This document shows positions 1-12,000 of a stretch of DNA of 64,000 nucleotides, in pieces (position 1 is the stretch's first letter; each line of letters opens with the position of its first letter). The stretch comes from Ashinkailepas kermadecensis (lineage: Eukaryota > Arthropoda > Thecostraca > Neolepadidae). A program made the position numbers and the translations under genes. The notes beneath the pieces were generated by a model, which was not told where the DNA came from, did no database searches, and saw only the letters and a program-made list of their open reading frames with translations. Location of the stretch: positions 186,001 through 250,000 of the forward strand of contig JAOTOM010005113.1 in the NCBI GenBank assembly GCA_034440615.1. Direction: 5' to 3'.

Positions 1-104
1 CAATCTAGGTTGTGTGTAAAGAACATGCTAAACTTTATCAGATATCGTCAAGGAATTAAGCAACTCCTCAGTTGGCATGCTCTACATCGCATATTTGGCC
101 TGCG

Positions 105-180
105 CCATGTCGACAATTGGCGCAGTTGGTTAGGGCGTACTCTTTCCGTACAGATGATGGTCGGTTCAAATCTTGGCACC
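105..180 (+). mobile_element. Possible tRNA-derived SINE head
   Basis: Box A-like tggcgcagttggttagggcg and box B-like ggttcaaatct at tRNA spacing, without a good cloverleaf. Downstream sequence is not shared with the other SINEs here. Confidence 0.35.
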
Positions 181-363
181 GATACACTTTCAACCCGATC
201 ACACAATCATTAGTGGTCAGGGCTGTTGGTTAATGTTGCACTTTAGATTACTTGACACTATCATATGAGTTACTTGATGTAATAATATTTGTCCATGAAA
301 GTAAGGAGGGGAAATACTCATTTAAGGCCTACTCATTCAATGAATGTCCAATTGGACCATTTG

Positions 364-518
364 GGGACGAGTGGTCTAGGGGTAAGATGCTCGTCTCACA
401 ATCGAAAGGTTGTGGGTTCGAGTCTCACCTGTCGCTACTCTTCGCCCGTGACCAATCAGCGTGAGAGATTGGCGACGCTACATGACGAAGGTCGACGTGT
501 CGTAAAACCAATAACCAA
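364..518 (+). mobile_element. tRNA-Val-like SINE, full length, perfect 16-bp TSD
   Basis: Head ggggacgagtggtctagggg with box A, an anticodon-arm-like TCGTCTCACAATCGA (loop CAC) and box B ggttcgagtct, then a body containing gaccaatcagcgtgagagat. The tail is taaaaccaataaccaacc. Flanked by identical 16-bp CCAATTGGACCATTTG at 348-363 and 519-534, which shows insertion by target-primed reverse transcription. Confidence 0.9.
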
Positions 519-1507
519 CCAATTGGACCATTTGAAATTTTAATTGTGGGACTTTGTCTCTGGAATGGTACTCTGGCTGAAAAATGTGTGGGGGCATTCG
601 GATGCACTGAAGGTCAGACTTCTTTCAATGCACAACTCTGGCCGAAAACATGAGGGGACACTGGGACACATGCCCCCAATGCCCCTGGTACCCACCCCTG
701 TCCCAGAAACAATTGAAAGGGATTCTGATGAACTGGAGCCACTGAGATGGTTCCATGACAGCTTCACGCTGCCTGGAGGTAAGACCTCTCACTTTCTGCA
801 GGCATTCAACTTTTTGTATCTTCAAACCAAAGTGGTCATACACCTACCTCACAGCGTGGGTTTGTGACCCCATGAAACATTGCATCCATATCCAGTTCAA
901 GTTGTTTATTTCAACAGCCTGGTTCCATATGCACCACATTCTGTTGCATTTTGAGTGCAAACAACGCTACCGTAGGAAGTGCAGAAGGTCCCCGGTCAAC
1001 ATGCCTCTCACATAACGTTCACCGGGGGTCGGCCATCTAAGATCTGAAACTAGAAGCACACATTTTGAGGAAATATGGCTGTAGTGAACTCGCTGCAGTA
1101 TACATTTCATGACCCCAGGTCAATGTCTTCAGGGTCAAATGGGTCACAATCGGCCTCCACTCCACCCCAGCCGGCACCACCCGTACATACAAAAAGTATG
1201 CACGTTCCACTGCTGAACGGTAGGTAGAGACCGCTCATACGTACGCTGGTACAGACCGTGCGTGCTGTCGTTACAGTCGGTAGTATGGACCCATCGTGCG
1301 ATCGTTACGGCCAGCATATAACCTAACCTAACCTAACTAGAAAACCAGAATCGTTCCAAACAAACTTGGTGGCCATGACGTCATCAAATCTAGGCGACAT
1401 TGGTCGCTCTGCTGTTAATGTCAAGAGCATTGCAAGGAACTTCCAGCCTTGATCGAAGGTTACGGACGCGTGTGACTGGAAAAATATTCGTTGTTGGGAA
1501 TGAATAT

Positions 1508-1785
1508 CAAATTAAACCAGAAACATAAAGTTTCCATGTCAGAGTATTGAATCAAGTGCATGAAGTGTTCAATTTCTTCTTTATCACGTCTGTGACACAC
1601 CAGGCACGGATAATTATACACGATGGGCTATTTTTGTAGGTGAAAGATTATGATTGTGTATTTCTTTGCCAAATGAAAAAAAAATATATTTCCAGAGAAA
1701 ATGAGTGGTCAAATCGTCCTTTTCACCTTAAAATACATCCTATTAAAAAATCCGAAGTATCAAATTTTACCTTGATCTCCAATAG
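1508..1785 (+). repeat. Dispersed repeat R1, copy 1
   Basis: Shares long stretches, such as ttcttctttatcacgtct and atgacacaccagg-like sequence, with 50,314-50,597 in the same orientation (about 80% similar by eye). Unclassified. Confidence 0.6.
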
Positions 1786-4459
1786 TACTGGTTAGTCTAG
1801 GTTGGTTGGTTGGTCATTTGAGTTTTAGGGCTGGGCGCTACATGACCGATGTAGTCGATGCGCCCTAAAGCCCTAATAACTAACTTCAGTTTTAGGGTGC
1901 ATCAACAGTTTGTCTAGGTAAGATGAGGCTATATTACATCTTTCTTTATTTTGAACATTATTTTTTATGCCATATATTACCCAACTACAAGCCCCCTTTT
2001 TGGGTGTCATTTTGCCTCCCAATTTAAAAGTATGCATTTGCAGACAAAATTAGTGGTCACATCATGAGCACATTCATAAGCATTGCATTACAACAAGAAA
2101 TTCTAAGAAGTCATACATTACCTTAAACTGGAAATTTACCTTATTTCATAGTGGTGTGTTCTTTCCAAACACAAAAATGTGGTTGTGCTGGATTGCAAAC
2201 ACTAGGTGTGTTGTTTCCTGAACACTTGAATAATTTGAGTATATTTCCTACATAAATGTGTTATTTCACAAGGGAAGCTTATTTTTAGGTTTCTGGATAA
2301 TTTTCTGATCATAATCCTTGACACAATTATAAATTAACAGCTTTATATGGGCTGAATCGGGGGATGCAGGTATAGAAAGTGCATTAGGTGACCATTAGTG
2401 TTTATTATATTTTTGGTTTATTTTTCATTGAAGAAGGTGCACCTGATCTGACCAAATAATCAGGATGAATGCTTAATATGTACTTGTTATTCAGGCAATA
2501 CTTGGAACCAGCTCTCCCAATGGAAATTTCCTAGTGGGGGCAGGGGTGCATTCAGTAATATCATCAGGGGCATTTATCTCGATGGGCACTATTTTTTATG
2601 TGGGGTGCCACTGCAAATGTCCCTGAAGTTTTTGGTCCTTGGAAGTCGTTGGAGTCTTTGGGGGAAACATTGTGTATCCATCCTTGTTTGGGAGAGGAAC
2701 AACCCCTGACATTGGTAATTGCATGTTACCACCATATTGCCAGGGTGACAGTTTGGTTGACCCTATGCTGACCCTGTTGACCCAGCATCGCCAATGGACT
2801 TAGATGTCCCATCATAATCTACCTACAGAGCCTTGGTGAACAAATATATTAAATGTTTGCCATCAAACCAAACAACAAGGTCAAAAGTTGTATATTTCAA
2901 GCATGGATTGATGATTTATCATGTGGTGGGCACATTTCCTGGAGGAGTACCTTCAGCTGGAAAATTCGTTGAGGGGTGGGGTTGGGGTCTACTCTAGTAT
3001 CTTTTCATCCCAAAAGGGCACCTTTTCCTCTAAAAGAGGCGAATTCTGCTGCAAAAATCCGTTTGGCATAGGCATGCACCCGAACATTCAAGGAAGGGCT
3101 ATCCAGGCCGGGTGGGTGACACCTTTCCATGGGAGAGGGTACACGCCTCCAGTGCCTGTATCCGCCCCTGGTAAATTTGTGAGCAACGCCATGCAAAGTT
3201 TCTGGCACACTGGCGGATGGTTCAACTGCCCATCTCCACTCGAGAACACGGCGGAGAAGATCGGCGAAGGCAGCATTGTTTGCGGCGAACGATGGGCGCA
3301 GACATTCCGACACCACTGCTCAAGTCCTCTACCAACACAAACACCAAGCAACACAAACACTAACTAATAACTAACACTAAGCAGACACAGCACCAGTACA
3401 TGCCTCACACAAGATGTCTGTGATGGCTTCTTCATCATCACCATCGTCATCTAGCAGGTGGGCATAGTACCCTTCACATACAGCAATGCGCACTAGATGT
3501 GGACAGTTGTGGGGCTCGTGTCACATTCAACCCAAGTCCTGCCCAGTGATCATGCTGATAGCGGCCCGCTGTCAGCTGGGGGGGGGGGACGTCCGCTCAT
3601 GTCGAGATGCAGCCGACACCCAGCTGTCATGTAACCGACGTGGGGCCGACGCCAGGAAGATGTCGGGCTGCTGTTGGGACAATAGCGGTTCGCTGTCGGC
3701 TGGGAAGTGAAGTGTCAGACAACGATCCGACGTCGTCTAGCCGCTATTGGTTTGCCAAACTCAACCTGGCATATGTTGATATTCCAGGTCAGTTTACTGA
3801 TGTCGGGCCAAGAGCGGCCGGATGTCGGCACACCGCCTAAGAAGTGCCGAGTTCGCCCCAACACATGCCGACGGCGGACCGACTTCGGCATGTTTACTGG
3901 GTGTCCACCCGCGGTGTTGTGTTCTTGATGCCAGCTGGCTGACCATTTGACGCAAATCCAATCTGCATCTTTCCTGAGTGCTGTACACGCCGATGTGTGC
4001 CGGGAAGTGGGCGGGAACGGTGCTGGCCAGCACTCAACAACCCTTTGACGCTTTGCCGACTAGGCCGGCGGGGACACCGCTGCTACTCGAGCACGCCTTC
4101 GGGACGGCTGGCGGCCGCGACCTCGCTGACGTGCCTCCTGCCCCCTCTGCTGCTCATGGTCATGGCACCAGACGGGAGCCGATATGCAGACTGGAAAGTG
4201 TTCTATTCTCTCCTTCCCACTCGGGGTACACTGTATTGCTGGCATGAACAAGTGCTGGACAAATGCCTCATCCATTTTGTCCCACTGTTTGAGCCGTGCA
4301 TGATGCTGAGGACAGCGGATAAATAATATCGCCGTGACCTGGCTCATGGCTAGTGACGTCGGGCGTCGCCGGCTGGTCGCCAGTCTTAGTTCGAGATCGG
4401 TCTGCTCGCTGCTGGAAGCAGCGAGCTGCAGTCCCTACCCCTTCTTATGGAAATGTGGT

Positions 4460-4623
4460 TGGTTGGTTATTGGTTTTTACGACACGTCGACCGTTTAGTC
4501 ATGTAGCGTCGCCAATCTCTCACGCCGATTGGTCGCGGGCGAAGAGTAGCGACAGGTGAGACTCGAACCCACAATATTTCGATTGTGAGACGAGCATCTT
4601 ACCCCTAGACCACTCGTCCCCAA
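4460..4623 (-). mobile_element. tRNA-Val-like SINE, minus strand, 14-bp TSD
   Basis: Reverse complement of the same SINE: the ttggttggttattgg tail end comes first, and box B and box A complements lie at about 4,560-4,620. Perfect 14-bp duplications TATGGAAATGTGGT at 4,446-4,459 and 4,624-4,637. Confidence 0.9.
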
Positions 4624-5129
4624 TATGGAAATGTGGTGCCTCTCCGGCCTGGAAAAGCACCCCGTCAGGTAAGCTAGGGCGTATCCTCCCCGCCATATGC
4701 TCAACAGATTTGTTGGCCACAAACGCATCTCTCAGATAAAAATATGCCCCTTTGGGGCGAAAAGATGTCCCTTTAGTATGCTCCAGTGTACCCCTCCCCC
4801 ACTTGGCGAATTTTCCGCCGAAGGCAGCACTCCGAGGAAATGTACCCCTTCCCCAACGATAATTACTGGATCCGGCCCTGCTAAGTGCAACCTTATGAGC
4901 TTAAAATGCTCATTAAGTCCGTGTTCGGAATTCAACATACTTGTTTTAACGGGTGAAGATACATGTGCGGTATTCCGAACACCGGGGAGCACATGGAATA
5001 CAACGTTCGGTATTCCGAACGTTCGGGGAGCACATGGAAAATCGCCTGTGTTGTTTCCCGAACACTTTTGTGACCCAATAAAGACGGTGTTTGATACATT
5101 TCAGCCCAATAAAACATGATTGCATACAA

Positions 5130-5470
5130 TCACAAGGCTTCACTGTAGCAGTTGTACAAGTTATTAGTAGCCGATACAAATATCTGTATAATTGCAAAGT
5201 ATATCGGAGGTCGCTTCCTTACGGTTGTTTTAAGCCGACCTCCCTCGAAAGCCTGAAAAGAAAGCCCGTGGACTTCGGTAAACCTGTACACAAATAATCG
5301 GTACCGCTGCGCGATCGGAACCTCACTTGTCGGTAGATAAAGGTTTGGTTACAAATGCCACCATCTTTCTGTTATTTACGCGCCGAATGTGACTCGGGAG
5401 ACGTCCAAAGGCAGGTGTTCGGGAAGCAGAACGTGTTCGGATACCCCCACTCTTCCCCTATATAAGTAAC
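5130..5470 (+). repeat. Dispersed repeat R2, copy 1
   Basis: Matches 50,784-51,110 in inverted orientation (shared cttccttacggtt, attgcaaa, ctattagtag and ctcttcccctata blocks). A TATA-like ctatataag at about 5,458 belongs to this repeat, close upstream of NOC3L. Confidence 0.55.
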
Positions 5471-5755
5471 CATTTGGCATTGGCTTCGTGGGCCCATATT
5501 AAAACATGCATTAATTCAGGTGATTCTGTTAACATTAACGCGCCCTGAACAATCGAAAGGAGGAGGCAAGGCTCACAAGGCATGAAGAGGTTACTCTACC
5601 TCCAACATAGATAAAACATTATGCTGTTTCATTTCATTGATTTATGGTGCATTCATGTGCATGATCATTAATAATTGTTGATTTGTTCTTTTATTTGTGT
5701 ATAACATGATGCATCATAAAATCATGCTGATTCCACAGACTGAAATAGTACCATC

Positions 5756-6023
5756 ATGAAGAAGAAGCACGAACTGTCTGCTCTACAATCCACACAGTTA
5801 AATATGTCGAATAAAAAGAAGCAGCAGAAGTCCAATTTGGGCAAGCAGAAGCATAGCAGTTGTAACGGCCGCCCACAGAAGAAGCAGAAGCGCAGTGACG
5901 GGCCAGTTGTGGGTAGTGATGCGTTGGGGCAACATCAACGTATTCAGGACCTACGTAGGTCTCTGGGCATGTCATCACGTGAGACAGACCATGACCATCA
6001 CAGCGGACCGCAACCTATCCAAG
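5756..6023 (+). CDS. NOC3L: NOC3L exon 1 (coding), residues 1-89
   Basis: Lys/Gln-rich basic start (MKKKHELSALQ..., then NKKKQQK and GRPQKKQKR), as expected for a nucleolar N-terminus. It ends CCTATCCAAG before gtaagt, in phase 1. A tccacag acceptor-like site at 5738 suggests the ATG lies in a second exon behind a non-coding first exon. The N-terminus is poorly conserved in the family, so this exon rests on the start codon, its composition and exact phase agreement with exon 2. Confidence 0.75.
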
Positions 6024-9000
6024 GTAAGTCGCCAAGTTGACACTGGCACACTTTGGCCCAGGGCTGTATTTATACTTTAAAGGCCTGGATGTGGAGAGGC
6101 AATGTTTTTGGCAATGAAATACGGAAAATCCATTTTCTTCAAAACAATGGTGTTAAAATCTCAGTTTGCACTTTCTGGTGGATATAGAGCACTTTATCAC
6201 AGAGCAGTTTATTGTCGAACAGCATCACTGAACATCCAAATCCCAAGAATGATGGTATGGCTATCGGAGATCATATAATGTTCTGGATGCCAAAATCTGG
6301 GGAAGGCCTATTTTCCCAACCCTGCTGTGCCACCCAATGCAAACGGTCCGGTGGGAGACGGCGTTTGGAGGTAAACATTGTCGTACCATGGATTACTATT
6401 CGGCATGGAGACCCACGCCGCTTTCTCATGTTCTCCGCCATATTGCGTTCTGCCTGTCATCTAGCAGCAAATAATTCATGAGTGAGGACGAACATGACTG
6501 ATGCACAGGGCCGAACGCAAAGTTGATTGGGTATGAACGAGGATCCAGTCTTTTTGCGAAGTTTTATTCAGGTTGGGCTATTGACCGGCATTGATGGCAA
6601 TCTAATCACTTGCGCTATGCAGAGCTTGCGTACTCGGAAGCCACTGCAGCGGGTCCAGTCATTGCGTTATTGCACGGCTGCCGGTGCTACTGTCACGACT
6701 GACGGTGTGATTATGTCGGCTAACGGTGCGACTGTTGCGATTAACTCTCGGGGGTTAATATGCGCCCCCCCCCGTAAGGTTTTCCGCGGATAGTGAAAGA
6801 ACGGCGCGCGGCAGCGCGTCGAAATTTGGCATACCTTTCCCTACATCAATTTGGTATGTTGTGTTAAAATTTTGAGGTCAGGTCTTATAGGGTCAACGAG
6901 TTAGTCAAGGTCAAGTGAGGTCACCTCCAGAAAAGTTCAACCAATCGTCACGCTTTAACGAATAAAGATATTTTGATGAAACTTTCAGCGTTTCCTTATC
7001 TTTAGGGAGGAAACAAAACGCACCAGACGAATTTTTGATTTTTAAGTTTTTGATGACATACCAGTATTGAATATTTGATCATTATGACGAAAATAGAAGG
7101 TTCTGGCTAAAATAAACATTTTTTATGAGAGTAAGTTGACTTCAAACAACGTTTTGCGGTCCGCTCTACCCACTGGAAAAAATACAAATTAAAGAAAATT
7201 GAAAACTCGATTTGGGAATTTCACAAAAAAATAGAATTTTGATTTTTTGGGTGGGAAAAAATTTTGCGGCCATGGCCGATTTCGCCTTTCTTTTCGGATT
7301 CCAAATAATTTTTTTCAAATCTCCCCAAAATGAACTCCCTGGAGCCAAAAACATCAAGCCAAACCCCTGGTGACATCACTTTTGGGGGTAAACATTTGGG
7401 GGTTGTTTCTGGTCCTACTTGTCGAGCGCTTTCCAACGATACCTCTCGTTTTCGTGCGACGTTTAGTTTGGAGATTAGAGAGGGGAGTTTGTATGGACCC
7501 CCCTCCGAGACGGGGTGTTAGGATCTGACCGGAAATACAAGTGAATATTTGATTTTCAGAGTTGCAATGCAGCCCGGTCTTGGTTTTCAGGACATGTGAG
7601 TGGGTTCTGTTCAAGATCTCCGAGTTGTGGAGGTCGATTCATCACTCGAACGGTGCGAGAAGTAGTCTTTGACTCCAGTTTGCTGTAGAACGCCAACTGA
7701 GTAATGCCGAGATTTTCGGGTTTCAGTTCATGGACATTAGTTCGTGGCACATGGCTTTATCAAACATGTTCCTTGGATTCCGGAATATGTTTTGATTTGC
7801 TGGTGACACCGAGTTCCTCAAATTGATCTGGAATGATTATTAACCATAATGTTTGATGTAGCGCATCGCAATGATTTTCAGGAATCATGTATTTGAATCC
7901 TGATTTGCAGAAGACGTTTTCAAAGTTCCAAGCAACCATTAGTTGCTAGTCATTACACATGACTATTTTTGCTCCGAACTAGGTCTGAATATGCTGGGTT
8001 CTGCATTGTGATATGGGTCTGAACATAACCTAGTATATATCCTTGTTTTAGTTGTGTGACAATTGCATGGATGTTTTGTAGTATGAGTAATACTTTCTCA
8101 GTTATAAAGCTTTAATATTTGTATTGATTGGCTTGGCTTGAAGAGTAAACTGGTTCTGCATGTTGTGTAGATTAAAATCATATTTGTAGTTCACTTGCCA
8201 TAAGCGCAAAATGACCCAAGTAGTCTGCACACCCTAAAGTACCAGTCTACCACCAACACCACCACGTAGCTTACTTGCCTTGCTTTTCCGAGGTTAGCTT
8301 GCACCTGGTCTTAATGTGTGCGGTCTCTATTACAGAGAATGGCACAAGCAGAAAGGACACCGAAGGCCTTGACCGCCTTGTCAAAGCTGCGAAACGGGGG
8401 CATATCTCGATGATGGAAGACATGGAAAGCAGGTGAGTGATGGAAGATAGGAGTTGAAGCTGTGTTCATGTTCTTCGTGCTTATACGGAATATTGTGTAT
8501 ATTTGATGCTCCCGTTATCCACTGCAATCGGGACTCGGGCGACATTTACTGCCAAAATGCAGGAAATGTATAAATAGGTGCGTCTAAGAAAATAAGCTTG
8601 TCTTGCGCCCTGCCTCAATGCTGCTACCCGTCCTGGTAAAGCAAGGCCGTCTGCTATTTCCTTGAAGCAATGCATTAGCCCTTGTAGATAATAGATCCTT
8701 GCGCGTTTAGTTTGGGCATATTCAGGTAATGTCAGTTTGGTGCTGTACGCCATGTGTGCCTGCCGCAACGGACGGGGACGGTGCCGTTGTTCGTGCAGCG
8801 CCGGCGGCCGTCGGAAGCGGAAGGTGTCGCCGGAGCGTGAGGCGGTCGGCAAGAGGCGGCGGGCGTCCGACTCGGACGGCGATGATGACTCCGTGGACGA
8901 CGACACGGAGATGGCGTACGAGCAGGTGCCGCGCTCGTTCCCCGCCGTCCGGGACCTGCTGCCCATCAAAACGAAGAAGGGCGTCGTCAGGCGAAAGATG

Positions 9001-12000
9001 CTCCTGCGAAAAGGTGGGCTGGTGTGTGTCTACCTGTCGTGATTTTCCGATCGGTCTGAATTTGTTTAGGCAAATGTGCGATGTCGGCAAAAGTCAACGG
9101 ATCCGTTGGGACAAAGGTATTCTTGAATTATGCAAACTAGCTTAGTTATGCCATTTGTTCTTACATGTTAGTACCAGTTGCGGTCATGGCATGTGCATGG
9201 CGGCTGGTGCAAAAACTATGGATGTTTTATTCCCGGATTACAGTTTTAGGGTGGCGATCCGAGTATCTTACACCCAGTCGCTGGCAAGCTGTGCCCCATA
9301 TTAATCCACCTACTGGTCATTTGATTAACTCTCGACAATGTTATGGCGCGCTTTCATCATATGTCTGGATGGAATGGTGATCACGGCGTATCGAGCGTCT
9401 TGATTATACTTCAACGAGCTTGCACACGCCCATGCTATTTGTTGGCGTTCGGTCATAGCCGCGATGTCTTATAGTCCCAATCGTGGTGTTCGAACAAAAT
9501 GTGTTGAAGCGACATGAACAATACGATACGAAAAACGAACGGACTATGTGAGTTCAAACGATACGAAGCTGTGATCTTCGTTTCGCTGAACTTTGCGTTG
9601 GAAATCTCAGCACGCAAATAATTCTTACGAATATTTCTGCAGGCATATGTTTGTTCTGAGGTCTCTGCATGCATATACATTATTGCAAAAGTAGAAAATC
9701 TTCCTTTTCGCAAAATTTCGTCCCCAAAACACGTGATATATGTAGAAGGTTGTTAAAACATTACTTTGTACTCATAAAATTCCATGGGTGCAAAATTGAA
9801 GTACGAAAATGTGTGAGAAAAATGTTTGTACAATTGATGTGAAGCAATATAAAACATAGTTCCCATGCACATTTTCAGATGAACCGAGCTTTGTACGTTT
9901 TTGTACGACAAATTATCGTGTGGGAATCATCGCACTTTTTAAATGTAGAAGTAATTGCCCAGTTCAATAAACCAGGCTAGGTGAGCTCGTAAGTAATTTA
10001 ATCAGATTATACTATATTTGATTCTACAAACTTAGATTACATTAGGTTAAATTGGACTGGATTTGCGAGAATGTTCCAGCGAAGTGGTGCGCCTACGCGA
10101 TTTCCACGTACGCATATGTAATTATATTATAATGTATTAAAATATATGCAAATTTGCATGCGACTGTCTGCGTACAGGAGTAAATTAAAACGGCGCTTCA
10201 ATACAAATTATGCAGTATTGCAAGAATATTTGTTATGCCATGATTTGCACGCACCACGATTAGTATGCTAGGATTTGCTCACAGTGTCGTGATTTTGCAG
10301 CATGGATTTCCCCTAGAACCCACGCCTTCATAATTGCATACGCTTAGCACTTGTCGACGCACAAAGCTCGAATTATTTTGTTTGTTTTGACGAATATGCA
10401 TTTCAGTATTAATTATCAGCCAGTATATAATCATTATCAGCATTTACATGAACACAATTTCTTTAATTGTATGTTGATCAGCTAACATAAAATATTTTAT
10501 CTTTGACTTGGAATGTCCACCCAAGGAACCGGTGTGGGTCTCAGTAATCGGCACTTTTGTGAACATAAGGAACTGAACGTAATGACCACACTCCAGTAAC
10601 AAGCTGCACATGGCTTCCAGAGAGTGCAGGTTTACACCCAATGAATGGGTACATGGGCTCCCGTGTGACATGTTTTGATAAATTGAGCGTTCAGTATCAT
10701 TACCACCCTATGTGTCCCGAATCGCCGTGCCTAATGTATGCCTAGCAATACATTGCTATTCGTAGCCTAGCCTTATAACCGTGTAAAATGTCGCTCTTTT
10801 GCATTGATTTAACCATGTATTTCGTATTGTTAGCTAAAACTAGCAATGCCGCTGGCTTCGTTAGCTCGCTATCTCCCGGCGATTTTTTTTCTGGCTCGTT
10901 TTTCTTACTAATCATCGATGCAATAAAATATATTCATTATAAACCTGCGTGTTAGTTTTTTCGCGGTTCTACTGCGGTTTCGTTTGCGGCTACTGTACGG
11001 CCTGGCTGACCGGCGTGTGGCGGGACCGCAGAGGAGGTCGCCGCAGAGGAGTCGCCAGAGGAGTCGCCAGAGCAGCAGGCGGAGGACGACGAGCCGGACC
11101 AGGCGGCTGAGACGTCCTCCGGGGACGCCGTCAAGAGTGTGGTGACCGTGTACGCCGAGCGGCGCACCAAGATCGACACGGCCAAACTGCGCATCGGACT
11201 GCTGTCTCGCGCCGTGCTGGAGTCGCCGCAGCAGAAGGTCAGCTGCTGGCAATCATATTGTCACTCAGCACTGAGACTAAGACGCAGCCCGCTATCCAGA
11301 ACACAAGGTGCTTTATTGCCTAGTTACTCAGCACAGGAGCTACCGTTTGGCAGTCGCTCGTGACAGAGCGTACTATGGCACGTGTCCACTCAAATATAAC
11401 TTGTATTTGTTCGCTCGGACACAGTTTACTGTAGCCTTTGCTCCTTCAGAAAAGAACGTGCCATAATACTTGGCTATTCAACAGCTTATCACACTTGGTC
11501 ACTCTGAGCAGATATCGTCACTGCACTTGGTCACTCAGATACCAATTTAATAGAAATGTGAATATATATATTTATAATGGGAATATAAATTAATAGAAAA
11601 TTTAATAGAATGTGGTCAGAGCAGAACCTACCGGAACAATTTCCTCAGAAACAGGCTTAGCACGATGCTTCATCACTCGGAATAAAACTTAACCACTCTT
11701 TTCGGCCGGCCCCCGAAGAAAGCAATGATTTGTCGATGCATGTTCTGGATGACTGAAAATGTCTTTTTTGGGGGCATTCATTATGTATCTGAACATTGCC
11801 GAGCAAGTCATTGGCAAGACGATAAGTCTGCCAATGGGCGATTGATGATTAAAATAAACTAAGCTGATAATTAGACTCAAAGTTTCTAAACTGTGGCACT
11901 CAGGAATTGCTCGAGTAACTCGAGATCAGGCAACAGCAATAGGCTCAATGAGCTGGCTGGTATATCATGCTACCCTGTTTTTAGACGGGAAGGATGTCAA

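Larger units (their letters stand above)
1..5755. other. Region upstream of NOC3L: repeats, no supported gene
   Basis: Holds two full SINEs and dispersed repeats R1 and R2. A (CCTAA)3-like run lies at 1,320-1,337. Repeat-like segments with cgcccctgg or ggatccggccctg ends lie near 3,170 and 4,870, and a decayed gtcggc-rich minisatellite at 3,555-3,900. Short open frames here show no conserved motifs. Confidence 0.5.

Noticed and set aside
364..440. Genuine tRNA gene (Val)
   Set aside because: Has A and B boxes, but the acceptor and anticodon stems are imperfect, it continues into a shared SINE body and is flanked by target duplications.
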